From Sunxiuqinia sp963677175 (lineage in GTDB: Bacteria; Bacteroidota; Bacteroidia; Bacteroidales; Prolixibacteraceae): DNA of 64,000 bases. Where the stretch lies: positions 1,054,001-1,118,000 of the forward strand of contig CAXXES010000006.1 in NCBI GenBank assembly GCA_963677175.2. The letters are read 5' to 3'. Both the position numbers and the translations under genes were made by a program. The notes below the pieces were generated by a model that saw only the letters and a program-made list of their open reading frames with translations, did no database searches and was not told the DNA's origin. How positions within the stretch are numbered: position 1 is the first letter of the stretch; every line of letters begins with the position of its first letter. Shown here piece by piece: positions 26,658 to 34,389 of the stretch.

Positions 26658-27293
26658 TTATTTTATCAATTTCTTTAATTCAATTTTAGTCTTTTCTAAG
26701 TCATCACAACTCAAAATGGGAATAAGCAGATTTATCTCTTCAATCGGCAAATCCCACCATTTAACTTTGAGTAGTAAAGAAATTAAGTCATAGTCAAACC
26801 GCTTTCTAATCAATCGCGCCGGATTCCCCGCTACTATGGAATATGGTTCTATATTACTTCCGACAATACTATTTGCCCCAATGATAACCCCATCTCCAAT
26901 ATGAACTCCCGGTAAAATGGTTGTATTCTGTCCTATCCAAACATCGTTTCCGATTACTGTATCTCCTTTTACAGGCATTTTATCTATGAGAGGAATAGCC
27001 TGTTCCCATCCTTCAAAAATATAAAAAGGAAATGTCGAAGCGGCATTCATCTGGTGATTCGCCCCATTCATGATAATCTCAACACCAGCAGCAATTTGAC
27101 AGAATTTTCCTATTATCAGTTTATCTTCATAAAAGTCATAATGGTGTGTAACATGCTTTTCAAAATCAACATCACTGAAATAAGTAAAATCTCCAACTAT
27201 AATATTTTCTGATTTAATCGTTGGCTTCACATAAGTCACTGTCTTGAAATTTGGAACAGGGAAAATAGTATCAGGATTTGGTCTTTGTTTCAT
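26658..27293 (-). CDS. Vat/CatB-type xenobiotic O-acetyltransferase, copy 1
   Basis: 211 residues of left-handed beta-helix type. The hexapeptide repeats are seen as IIGKFCQIAAGVEI and VIGNDVWIGQNTTILPGVHIGDGVIIGANSIV. The loop NGANH carries the catalytic His (His80), and the C-terminal KWWDLPIEEI is typical of Vat. It resembles Vat(D)-like streptogramin A acetyltransferases, which inactivate the antibiotic with acetyl-CoA in the cytoplasm; chloramphenicol (CatB) is an alternative substrate. Alone in its unit between GTT(TT)GTGCATAGTTA and TAATTATGCACAAC. An identical second copy lies 3271 bp downstream. The low GC content against the GC-rich IS91 element points to separate origins. Confidence 0.87.
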   Translation of the reverse strand: MKQRPNPDTIFPVPNFKTVTYVKPTIKSENIIVGDFTYFSDVDFEKHVTHHYDFYEDKLIIGKFCQIAAGVEIIMNGANHQMNAASTFPFYIFEGWEQAIPLIDKMPVKGDTVIGNDVWIGQNTTILPGVHIGDGVIIGANSIVGSNIEPYSIVAGNPARLIRKRFDYDLISLLLKVKWWDLPIEEINLLIPILSCDDLEKTKIELKKLIK

Positions 27294-27335
27294 ATTTATT
27301 GCCTAATTTTTTGTCCGTGTATAATTATGCACAAC

Positions 27336-27452
27336 GGTTGGTACATGTTGTCGGGGCGGATTTCGAAGAGCGTTCCTGTCCGAAGGACACGGAACCGCGA
27401 AACGAGAATCCACAGTTGGCGTACCACCGAACCCCGCCCTGCAATATGTACT
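27336..27452. repeat. Palindromic spacer S5 (attC-like)
   Basis: AAC-GGTTG-GTACAT…GGGGCGG pairs with CCCCGCCC…ATGTAC-T-GTT, leaving five bases bulged on the left and one on the right. TTCCTGTC at 27373-27380. Separates vat from IS91-type copy 4. Confidence 0.7.
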
Positions 27453-27555
27453 GTTGAACTAAACCCGCTATGCGGGAGCTTATTTTCCACCTAAAATAGG
27501 AATAGTTGGTGAGATCTGTTGATTTTGCTGCTCATTAATTTTAAACAAATTTATT

Positions 27556-28449
27556 ATGAGCAGAAAATCTTACATGGAGCAGGCCTGCGAGGCTGTTCCC
27601 GAGTTTAAAACCATCAGCGAAAAGTTCCTTCGCAAGTACACCATTGCCGGCAAATCCGAGTCGTGCACGCGTAATTACCTGATGCAAATATCCAAAATGG
27701 TGCTTCACTTCGAATGTTCGCCTTTGGAGCTGTCGATTGACCAGATGGAAGAATACCTTTTCCATATCCGGCAAAACGAAAAGCCCAGCATGAGTTCGTT
27801 CAAGCACCTGGTGTACGGGCTGCGCACGCTGTTTTCGATGTTCAAAAACGAGAAGCTCTACCTGGCTCTGCCCCCGGTTTCCGGCAGTAAAGCGTTGCCT
27901 GTGGTGTTTTCCCAGGCCGAGATCAAGCTTATCCTGAAAACGCCCAAACTGTTAAAGCACCGGGCCTTGTTTGCCGTTGCCTACGATTGCGGCCTTCGGA
28001 TTTCCGAGGTTATCAACCTGAAAATAACTGATATTGATTTTGACCGAAAACGGGTACACGTGCGCCAAAGCAAGCACAAAAAAGACCGTTACATCCCCGT
28101 TTCGCCACTCACGCTCAAAGGGCTGAAAGAATACCTTTCAACCTCGAACCCGCAGGCTTGGCTTTTCAACGGGAAGGTCCGCGGAAGTCAAATCAGCCGC
28201 GAAGGTATCCGCCATGCTTTTCGTTCATGTATCCAAAAGACAGGTATCCAAAAGGAAGTTTGTATCCATACCCTGCGGCACAGCTATGCCACGCACCTGC
28301 TGGAGATGGGGCTGGACATTGTAAGCGTAAAAAACCAGCTGGGGCATGCCGATATCGCCACCACCATGATGTATTTGCATATCGCCCGCTCGAACCCCAG
28401 GGCCGGGTTTGCGCCAATGGAAAAGCTCTACGGTTATGCTTCCCGGTAA
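27556..28449 (+). CDS. Tyrosine recombinase of IS91-type element, copy 4
   Basis: 297 residues with catalytic residues intact. Shares Glu in EQACEAVPE with copies 3 and 5, and Ile in YLMQISKM with copy 5 only. Confidence 0.92.
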   Translation: MSRKSYMEQACEAVPEFKTISEKFLRKYTIAGKSESCTRNYLMQISKMVLHFECSPLELSIDQMEEYLFHIRQNEKPSMSSFKHLVYGLRTLFSMFKNEKLYLALPPVSGSKALPVVFSQAEIKLILKTPKLLKHRALFAVAYDCGLRISEVINLKITDIDFDRKRVHVRQSKHKKDRYIPVSPLTLKGLKEYLSTSNPQAWLFNGKVRGSQISREGIRHAFRSCIQKTGIQKEVCIHTLRHSYATHLLEMGLDIVSVKNQLGHADIATTMMYLHIARSNPRAGFAPMEKLYGYASR

Positions 28450-29578
28450 TACCCTGGGGGCAGTTGTTCGCAAGTTTTTACCCACCTTGTTAAAAGAAAG
28501 AGGCATTTCAAAATACCAGCTAAAGGTGCTGCAGGCTTTGTCTGTTTGCCGTACCCCCGAACTGGGAGGTTCGGCCATGGTGTGTGGCGGTTGCGGCTCG
28601 GTGCATTATGTGCTGCATAGCTGCCGCAACCGCCATTGCCCGCGTTGCCAGGGCATCGACAAGGAGTTGTGGGTGGAAGCACGCAAACAGGAACTGCTGC
28701 CGGTAAAATACTTTCATGTGGTGTTCACCGTTCCGCATAACCTGCTGGAACTGTTCCGGTTCAACCGCAAGCTGATGCACAACCTGCTGATCGAAAAATC
28801 GTGGGAGACCTTGTGCCTGTTTGCCCGCGACCCCAAGCTGCTCGGCGCACAGCCCGGGGCTATTGCGATTCTACACACCTGGGACCAGCAGCTCAGGTTC
28901 CATCCGCATGTGCATTTGATTGTTCCGGCAGGTGGCATAGATAAAAACGGCAGGTGGAAAAGCAGCAAACAGGATGGCAACTTTTTGTTTGATGTCAAGC
29001 AAATGTCGGCCGTGTTCAGTGCGCGTTTTGCAAAGAAACTGCGCAGGCTGAAACGGCAGGGAAAAATAGAAAAGCAGGTGCCGCGCGATCTGATCAAAAA
29101 GCCCTGGGTGGTGTATGCCAAACAGGCTTTTGGCTCACCGGAAAGTGTGGTGGAATACCTGGGAAGGTATACCCACCGGGTGGCCATCTCCAATGCGCGG
29201 ATATTGAATGTAACCGGGGGCCAGGTTACCTTTAGTTGGTGCGACCGCAAAAACGGCTACCAAAAGAAAACCGAAACCATCCCCGGGGTAGCGTTCCTGA
29301 AACGCTTTCTGGATCACATCGTCCCGCCTTACTTCAGGCGGATCCGTCATTTGGGGTTTTTGAGTTCACGAAACAAAAAGCAAAGCCTTTCGGCTATCCG
29401 GGAAAACCTTGGGGTAGGGCTGCTGCGGACAACACCACTTTCGCGGGCGCAGATATTGGCCTTGCGTTTTGGCCCGCGGTCCCTGCTAAAATGCCGCGAC
29501 TGCGGGGGAGAACTGCAATTGCTGGAAAACTATCCCAAAGAGCGCGCGCCGCCCGTCAATGTATTGTCAGGAATGTGA
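28436..29578 (+). CDS. IS91 family Y2 transposase, copy 4
   Basis: 380 residues, motifs intact. Distinguishing changes are Gly in VCGGCGSV within the zinc module and Asn in LLENYPKERA near the C-terminus. Confidence 0.92.
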   Translation: MLPGNTLGAVVRKFLPTLLKERGISKYQLKVLQALSVCRTPELGGSAMVCGGCGSVHYVLHSCRNRHCPRCQGIDKELWVEARKQELLPVKYFHVVFTVPHNLLELFRFNRKLMHNLLIEKSWETLCLFARDPKLLGAQPGAIAILHTWDQQLRFHPHVHLIVPAGGIDKNGRWKSSKQDGNFLFDVKQMSAVFSARFAKKLRRLKRQGKIEKQVPRDLIKKPWVVYAKQAFGSPESVVEYLGRYTHRVAISNARILNVTGGQVTFSWCDRKNGYQKKTETIPGVAFLKRFLDHIVPPYFRRIRHLGFLSSRNKKQSLSAIRENLGVGLLRTTPLSRAQILALRFGPRSLLKCRDCGGELQLLENYPKERAPPVNVLSGM

Positions 29579-29928
29579 TAATGCCTGTCATTGTACGATT
29601 TAAATTGATGCGCCAAAGGCGTAAACGGGAAAGCTGTGTCCATAATCAAAGAACCGGTGTTAAAACAGGCAGGCCTTGTTCAGAAACATCGCTAAACCTG
29701 CTGGTTTACTCCGGCGCATACCGGTTTCTTCTGCATAAAACCAAACTTCGCATCACGGAAACCCGAAAAATACGCATCGGGGGAATCCCAAAAAACGGAT
29801 TGAAAACACTATACCCAAACAACTAATCGGCAAGTGGTTGCAAGCAGGACATGTTTAGTCCAACACAGCCTCCAATGCAAAGCGTGTGCAAGCAACGCTT
29901 TATTAGAGGCTAATTGTTTTGTGCATAG

Positions 29929-30564
29929 TTATTTTATCAATTTCTTTAATTCAATTTTAGTCTTTTCTAAGTCATCACAACTCAAAATGGGAATAAGCAG
30001 ATTTATCTCTTCAATCGGCAAATCCCACCATTTAACTTTGAGTAGTAAAGAAATTAAGTCATAGTCAAACCGCTTTCTAATCAATCGCGCCGGATTCCCC
30101 GCTACTATGGAATATGGTTCTATATTACTTCCGACAATACTATTTGCCCCAATGATAACCCCATCTCCAATATGAACTCCCGGTAAAATGGTTGTATTCT
30201 GTCCTATCCAAACATCGTTTCCGATTACTGTATCTCCTTTTACAGGCATTTTATCTATGAGAGGAATAGCCTGTTCCCATCCTTCAAAAATATAAAAAGG
30301 AAATGTCGAAGCGGCATTCATCTGGTGATTCGCCCCATTCATGATAATCTCAACACCAGCAGCAATTTGACAGAATTTTCCTATTATCAGTTTATCTTCA
30401 TAAAAGTCATAATGGTGTGTAACATGCTTTTCAAAATCAACATCACTGAAATAAGTAAAATCTCCAACTATAATATTTTCTGATTTAATCGTTGGCTTCA
30501 CATAAGTCACTGTCTTGAAATTTGGAACAGGGAAAATAGTATCAGGATTTGGTCTTTGTTTCAT
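29929..30564 (-). CDS. Vat/CatB-type xenobiotic O-acetyltransferase, copy 2
   Basis: Identical in protein sequence to the copy at 26658-27293, with identical flanks including spacer S5. The duplication could raise dosage of the resistance enzyme. Exact identity of both gene and spacer implies it is recent. Confidence 0.87.
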   Translation of the reverse strand: MKQRPNPDTIFPVPNFKTVTYVKPTIKSENIIVGDFTYFSDVDFEKHVTHHYDFYEDKLIIGKFCQIAAGVEIIMNGANHQMNAASTFPFYIFEGWEQAIPLIDKMPVKGDTVIGNDVWIGQNTTILPGVHIGDGVIIGANSIVGSNIEPYSIVAGNPARLIRKRFDYDLISLLLKVKWWDLPIEEINLLIPILSCDDLEKTKIELKKLIK

Positions 30565-30606
30565 ATTTATTGCCTAATTTTTTGTCCGTGTATAATTATG
30601 CACAAC

Positions 30607-30723
30607 GGTTGGTACATGTTGTCGGGGCGGATTTCGAAGAGCGTTCCTGTCCGAAGGACACGGAACCGCGAAACGAGAATCCACAGTTGGCGTACCACCG
30701 AACCCCGCCCTGCAATATGTACT
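30607..30723. repeat. Palindromic spacer S5, second copy
   Basis: Identical to 27336-27452. TTCCTGTC at 30644-30651. Separates the second vat copy from IS91-type copy 5. Confidence 0.7.
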
Positions 30724-30826
30724 GTTGAACTAAACCCGCTATGCGGGAGCTTATTTTCCACCTAAAATAGGAATAGTTGGTGAGATCTGTTGATTTTGCT
30801 GCTCATTAATTTTAAACAAACTTATT

Positions 30827-31720
30827 ATGAGCAGAAAATCTTACATGGAGCAGGCCTGCGAGGCTGTTCCCGAGTTTAAAACCATCAGCGAAAAGTTCCT
30901 TCGCAAGTACACCATTGCCGGCAAGTCTGAATCGTGCACGCGCAATTACCTGATGCAAATCTCGAAAATGGTGCTTCATTTCGAATGTTCGCCTTTGGAG
31001 CTGTCGATTGACCAGATGGAAGAATACCTTTTCCATATCCGGCAAAACGAAAAGCCCAGCATGAGTTCGTTCAAGCACCTGGTGTACGGGCTGCGCACGC
31101 TGTTTTCGATGTTCAAAAACGAGAAGCTCTACCTGGCTCTGCCCCCGGTTTCCGGCAGTAAAGCGTTGCCTGGGGTGTTTTCCCAGGCCGAGATCAAGCT
31201 TATCCTGAAAACGCCCAAACTGTTAAAGCACCGGGCCTTGTTTGCCGTTGCCTACGATTGCGGCCTTCGGATTTCCGAGGTTATCAACCTGAAAATAACC
31301 GATATTGATTTTGACCGAAAACGGGTACACGTGCGCCAAAGCAAGCACAAAAAAGACCGTTACATCCCCGTTTCGCCACTCACGCTCAAAGGGCTGAAAG
31401 AATACCTTTCAACCTCGAACCCGCAGGCTTGGCTTTTCAACGGGAAGGTCCGCGGAAGTCAAATCAGCCGCGAAGGTATCCGCCATGCTTTTCGTTCATG
31501 TATCCAAAAGACAGGTATCCAAAAGGAAGTTTGTATCCATACCCTGCGGCACAGCTATGCCACGCACCTGCTGGAGATGGGGTTGGACATTGTAAGCGTA
31601 AAAAACCAGCTGGGGCATGCCGATATCGCCACCACCATGATGTATTTGCATATCGCCCGCTCGAACCCCAGGGCCGGGTTTGCCCCCATGGAAAAGCTCT
31701 ATGGCAATGCTTCCCGGTAA
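30827..31720 (+). CDS. Tyrosine recombinase of IS91-type element, copy 5
   Basis: 297 residues, catalytic residues intact. Carries Gly for Val in ALPGVFSQAE and ends YGNASR instead of YGYASR. Confidence 0.92.
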   Translation: MSRKSYMEQACEAVPEFKTISEKFLRKYTIAGKSESCTRNYLMQISKMVLHFECSPLELSIDQMEEYLFHIRQNEKPSMSSFKHLVYGLRTLFSMFKNEKLYLALPPVSGSKALPGVFSQAEIKLILKTPKLLKHRALFAVAYDCGLRISEVINLKITDIDFDRKRVHVRQSKHKKDRYIPVSPLTLKGLKEYLSTSNPQAWLFNGKVRGSQISREGIRHAFRSCIQKTGIQKEVCIHTLRHSYATHLLEMGLDIVSVKNQLGHADIATTMMYLHIARSNPRAGFAPMEKLYGNASR

Positions 31721-32849
31721 TACCCTGGGGGCAGTTGTTCGCAAGTTTTTACCCACCTTGTTAAAAGAAAGAGGCATTTCAAAATACCAGCTAAAGGTGC
31801 TGCAGACTTTGTCTGTTTGCCGTACCCCCGAACTGGGAGGTTCGGCCATGGTGTGCAATGGTTGCGGTTCGGTACATTACGTGCTGCATAGCTGCCGCAA
31901 CCGCCATTGCCCGCGTTGCCAGGGCATCGACAAGGAGTTGTGGGTGGAAGCACGCAAACAGGAACTGCTGCCGGTAAAATACTTTCATGTGGTGTTCACC
32001 GTTCCGCATAACCTGCTGGAACTGTTCCGGTTCAACCGCAAGCTGATGCACAACCTGCTGATCGAAAAATCGTGGGAGACCTTGTGCCTGTTTGCCCGCG
32101 ACCCCAAGCTGCTCGGCGCACAGCCCGGGGCTATTGCGATTCTACACACCTGGGACCAGCAGCTCAGGTTCCATCCGCATATGCATTTGATTGTTCCGGC
32201 AGGTGGCATAGATAAAAACGGCAGGTGGAAAAGCAGCAAACAGGATGGCAACTTTTTGTTTGATGTCAAGCAAATGTCGGCCGTGTTCAGTGCGCGTTTT
32301 GCAAAGAAACTGCGCAGGCTGAAGCGGCAGGGAAAAATAGAAAAGCAGGTGCCGCGCGATCTGATCAAAAAGCCCTGGGTGGTGTATGCCAAACAGGCTT
32401 TTGGCTCACCGGAAAGTGTGGTGGAATACCTGGGACGGTATACCCACCGGGTGGCCATCTCCAATGCGCGGATATTGAATGTAACCGGGGGCCAGGTTAC
32501 CTTTAGTTGGTGCGACCGCAAAAACGGCTACCAAAAGAAAACCGAAACCATCCCCGGGGTAGCGTTCCTGAAACGCTTTCTGGATCACATCGTCCCGCCT
32601 TACTTCAGGCGGATCCGTCATTTGGGGTTTTTGAGTTCACGAAACAAAAAGCAAAGCCTTTCGGCTATCCGGGAAAGCCTTGGGGTAGGGCTGCTGCGGA
32701 CAACACCACTTTCGCGGGCGCAGATATTGGCCTTGCGTTTTGGCCCGCGGTCCCTGCTAAAATGCCGCGACTGCGGGGGAGAACTGCAATTGCTGGAAAC
32801 CTATCCCAAAGAGCGCGCGCCGCCCGTCAATGTATTGTCAGGAATGTGA
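31707..32849 (+). CDS. IS91 family Y2 transposase, copy 5
   Basis: 380 residues. The HUH motif reads HPHMH (Met for Val at the middle hydrophobic position, still acceptable). The zinc module has VCNGCGSV. Tyrosines intact in YLGRY. Confidence 0.92.
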   Translation: MLPGNTLGAVVRKFLPTLLKERGISKYQLKVLQTLSVCRTPELGGSAMVCNGCGSVHYVLHSCRNRHCPRCQGIDKELWVEARKQELLPVKYFHVVFTVPHNLLELFRFNRKLMHNLLIEKSWETLCLFARDPKLLGAQPGAIAILHTWDQQLRFHPHMHLIVPAGGIDKNGRWKSSKQDGNFLFDVKQMSAVFSARFAKKLRRLKRQGKIEKQVPRDLIKKPWVVYAKQAFGSPESVVEYLGRYTHRVAISNARILNVTGGQVTFSWCDRKNGYQKKTETIPGVAFLKRFLDHIVPPYFRRIRHLGFLSSRNKKQSLSAIRESLGVGLLRTTPLSRAQILALRFGPRSLLKCRDCGGELQLLETYPKERAPPVNVLSGM

Positions 32850-33204
32850 TAATGCCTGTCATTGTACGATTTAAATTGATGCGCCAAAGGCGTAAACGGG
32901 AAAGCTGTGTCCATAATCAAAGAACCGGTGTTAAAACAAGCAGGCCTTGTTCGGAAACATCGCTAAACCTGCTGGTTTACTCCGGCGCATACCGGTTTCT
33001 TCTGCATAAAACCAAACTTCGCATCACGGAAACCCGAAAAATACGCATCGGGGGAATCCCAAAAAACGGATTAAAAACACTATACTCAAACAACTAATCG
33101 GCAGGTGGTTGCAAGCAGGACATGTTTAGTTCAACATACCCTCCAATGCCAAGCGTATGCAAGCAACGCTTGATTAGAGGCTAATTGTTGCCATGCGTTT
33201 TGAT

Positions 33205-33741
33205 TTATTCATTAATCCTCGCATATCTAATCTCATCGAATATTTTACCTTCCTTAAATATTGATTTTCGGAAAATCGCCTCTTTTACAAACCCGCATTT
33301 TTCTAATACTCTTTGAGATGCTTTATTAAACTCAAATACCCCAGAATAAATGCGTACAATGTCTAGATGACTGAAACCCCAATCTGTCATTAAATTGACA
33401 GCTTTAGTTGTTATCCCTTTATTCCAAAATGGCTCACCAATAAAGTAACCTATCTCTGCGCTTTTTCTATATACATCAGTACCTAAGGAAAGGCTAATAT
33501 TTCCAACATAGTTTTCTTTATATTGGATTGCAAAAAAGGTTTTCGGATTCTGGGAATCCACCATTTTCTTAAAATTTATGGCATTTTCAAGAGAATATGG
33601 CTTTGGAAACGCATCCCTTAAGTTTACACTAACTTTTTCATTGTTAGCATATTCAACAAGGCTTTCCAAGTCATCAGGGAGTAGTTCTCTAAGAGCCACA
33701 TCTTCATCAATGGCAATATATCCTTTTACTGTATCGCTCAT
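33205..33741 (-). CDS. GNAT family N-acetyltransferase (RimJ/RimL type)
   Basis: 178 residues with the GNAT fold: LRELLPDDLESLVEYANNEKV at the start, the acetyl-CoA pyrophosphate loop region IGEPFWNKGITTKAV (R/Q-x-x-G-x-A-like, here NKGITT), and FEFNKASQRVLEKCGFVKEA near the end, typical of ribosomal-protein or small-molecule acetyltransferases. Substrate unknown. Its ATG begins directly after the stop of the upstream 109-residue membrane gene, so both are one operon within the same unit (GTTGCCATGC…GCATGGCAAC). Confidence 0.87.
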   Translation of the reverse strand: MSDTVKGYIAIDEDVALRELLPDDLESLVEYANNEKVSVNLRDAFPKPYSLENAINFKKMVDSQNPKTFFAIQYKENYVGNISLSLGTDVYRKSAEIGYFIGEPFWNKGITTKAVNLMTDWGFSHLDIVRIYSGVFEFNKASQRVLEKCGFVKEAIFRKSIFKEGKIFDEIRYARINE

Positions 33742-34071
33742 TTATCCAATAAATTTTGCTCCTGCGATTCCAATTCCAGCCCCAAGTATTAATGAAAAAA
33801 GCATCATAGGAATAATCGCTTTTTTGTCTTTAGGATGAACAATTATCATAATCGGAATTGAAGTTAACAATGCAATAATAATTCCTTTAATCCATGGTGC
33901 CATTTCCCAGTTCACAAAGGGAATAATCAATCCCAGTGCGAAATAGTGAATAAAGGCAGAAATAGAATCTCGCTTATCAAGTTTCCGAATAAGCATAGGG
34001 ATTACATCAATCAATCCCGCTATTAGTCCAATAATTACTGCGGTTACAAAATCACTCATATCGACATTCAT
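33742..34071 (-). CDS. Small integral membrane protein
   Basis: 109 residues with three to four membrane helices (FVTAVIIGLIAGLIDVIPMLI, FIHYFALGLIIPFV, IKGIIIALLTSIPIMIIV, MMLFSLILGAGIGIAGA). No known family. First gene of the two-gene unit with the GNAT enzyme; the stop and the next ATG are adjacent. Confidence 0.75.
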   Translation of the reverse strand: MNVDMSDFVTAVIIGLIAGLIDVIPMLIRKLDKRDSISAFIHYFALGLIIPFVNWEMAPWIKGIIIALLTSIPIMIIVHPKDKKAIIPMMLFSLILGAGIGIAGAKFIG

Positions 34072-34105
34072 AGTTAGCTGGTTTTTTCCTTAAATGCATG
34101 GCAAC

Positions 34106-34223
34106 GTTCCGCAAATCCACGCAGGGCGGGAGTTTCCCGATGAACTTCCTACGAAGATTTGCACTTTAAATTACTATTTTCCTGTCAACGAAGCACCGAA
34201 CCCCGACTTGCGGGTATTTTGCT
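34106..34223. repeat. Palindromic spacer S6 (attC-like)
   Basis: AAC-GTTCC-GCAAAT on the left pairs with ATTTTGC-T-GTT on the right (five bulged bases versus one). TTTTCCTGTC at 34177-34186. Separates the GNAT unit (…GCATGGCAAC) from the type I restriction unit (GTTAGCAAC…). Confidence 0.65.
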
Positions 34224-34226
34224 GTT

Positions 34227-34389
34227 AGCAACTGGCCGCTATTGTTTTTTTTTAATTTTTCACTCAATCTCGTAGCTATAACGTGTCCACCGTGCGTTGG
34301 GCAGGCATACTTTTTGGCAAGTTTTGGTTTGTGTTTGGGCTTTTGTGCGACTTGCCAATGTGTATGACTGTAGGGTGGGCTTTATGAAA
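34227..34389. other. Non-coding 3' flank of the type I restriction operon
   Basis: Includes a T8 tract after the GTTAGCAACTGGCCGC core and an imperfect hairpin (GGCAAGT…ACTTGCC, about 34316-34356) flanked by GCATAC/GTATGAC. Could serve as terminator for the minus-strand operon; no gene seen. Confidence 0.45.

Larger units (their letters stand above)
27453..29915 (+). mobile_element. IS91-type element, copy 4
   Basis: Same 2460-bp unit. With the preceding vat unit and spacer it forms a 3271-bp module repeated immediately downstream. Confidence 0.85.
26625..33186. repeat. Tandem duplication of [vat + spacer + IS91-type element], period 3271 bp
   Basis: All landmarks recur at +3271: vat 26658/29929, spacer core 27333/30604, recombinase start 27556/30827. 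About 920 bp (26625-27546 and 29896-30817) look identical by eye. The IS91 bodies differ by scattered substitutions, so the duplication probably arose by recombination between non-identical IS copies and not as one simple copy event. Confidence 0.8.
30724..33186 (+). mobile_element. IS91-type element, copy 5
   Basis: Same 2460-bp unit; the right end abuts the GNAT unit beginning GTTGCCATGC. Synonymous and missense differences cluster in the first ~150 bp of the recombinase gene and around the recombinase/transposase junction, suggesting mosaic history. Confidence 0.85.
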
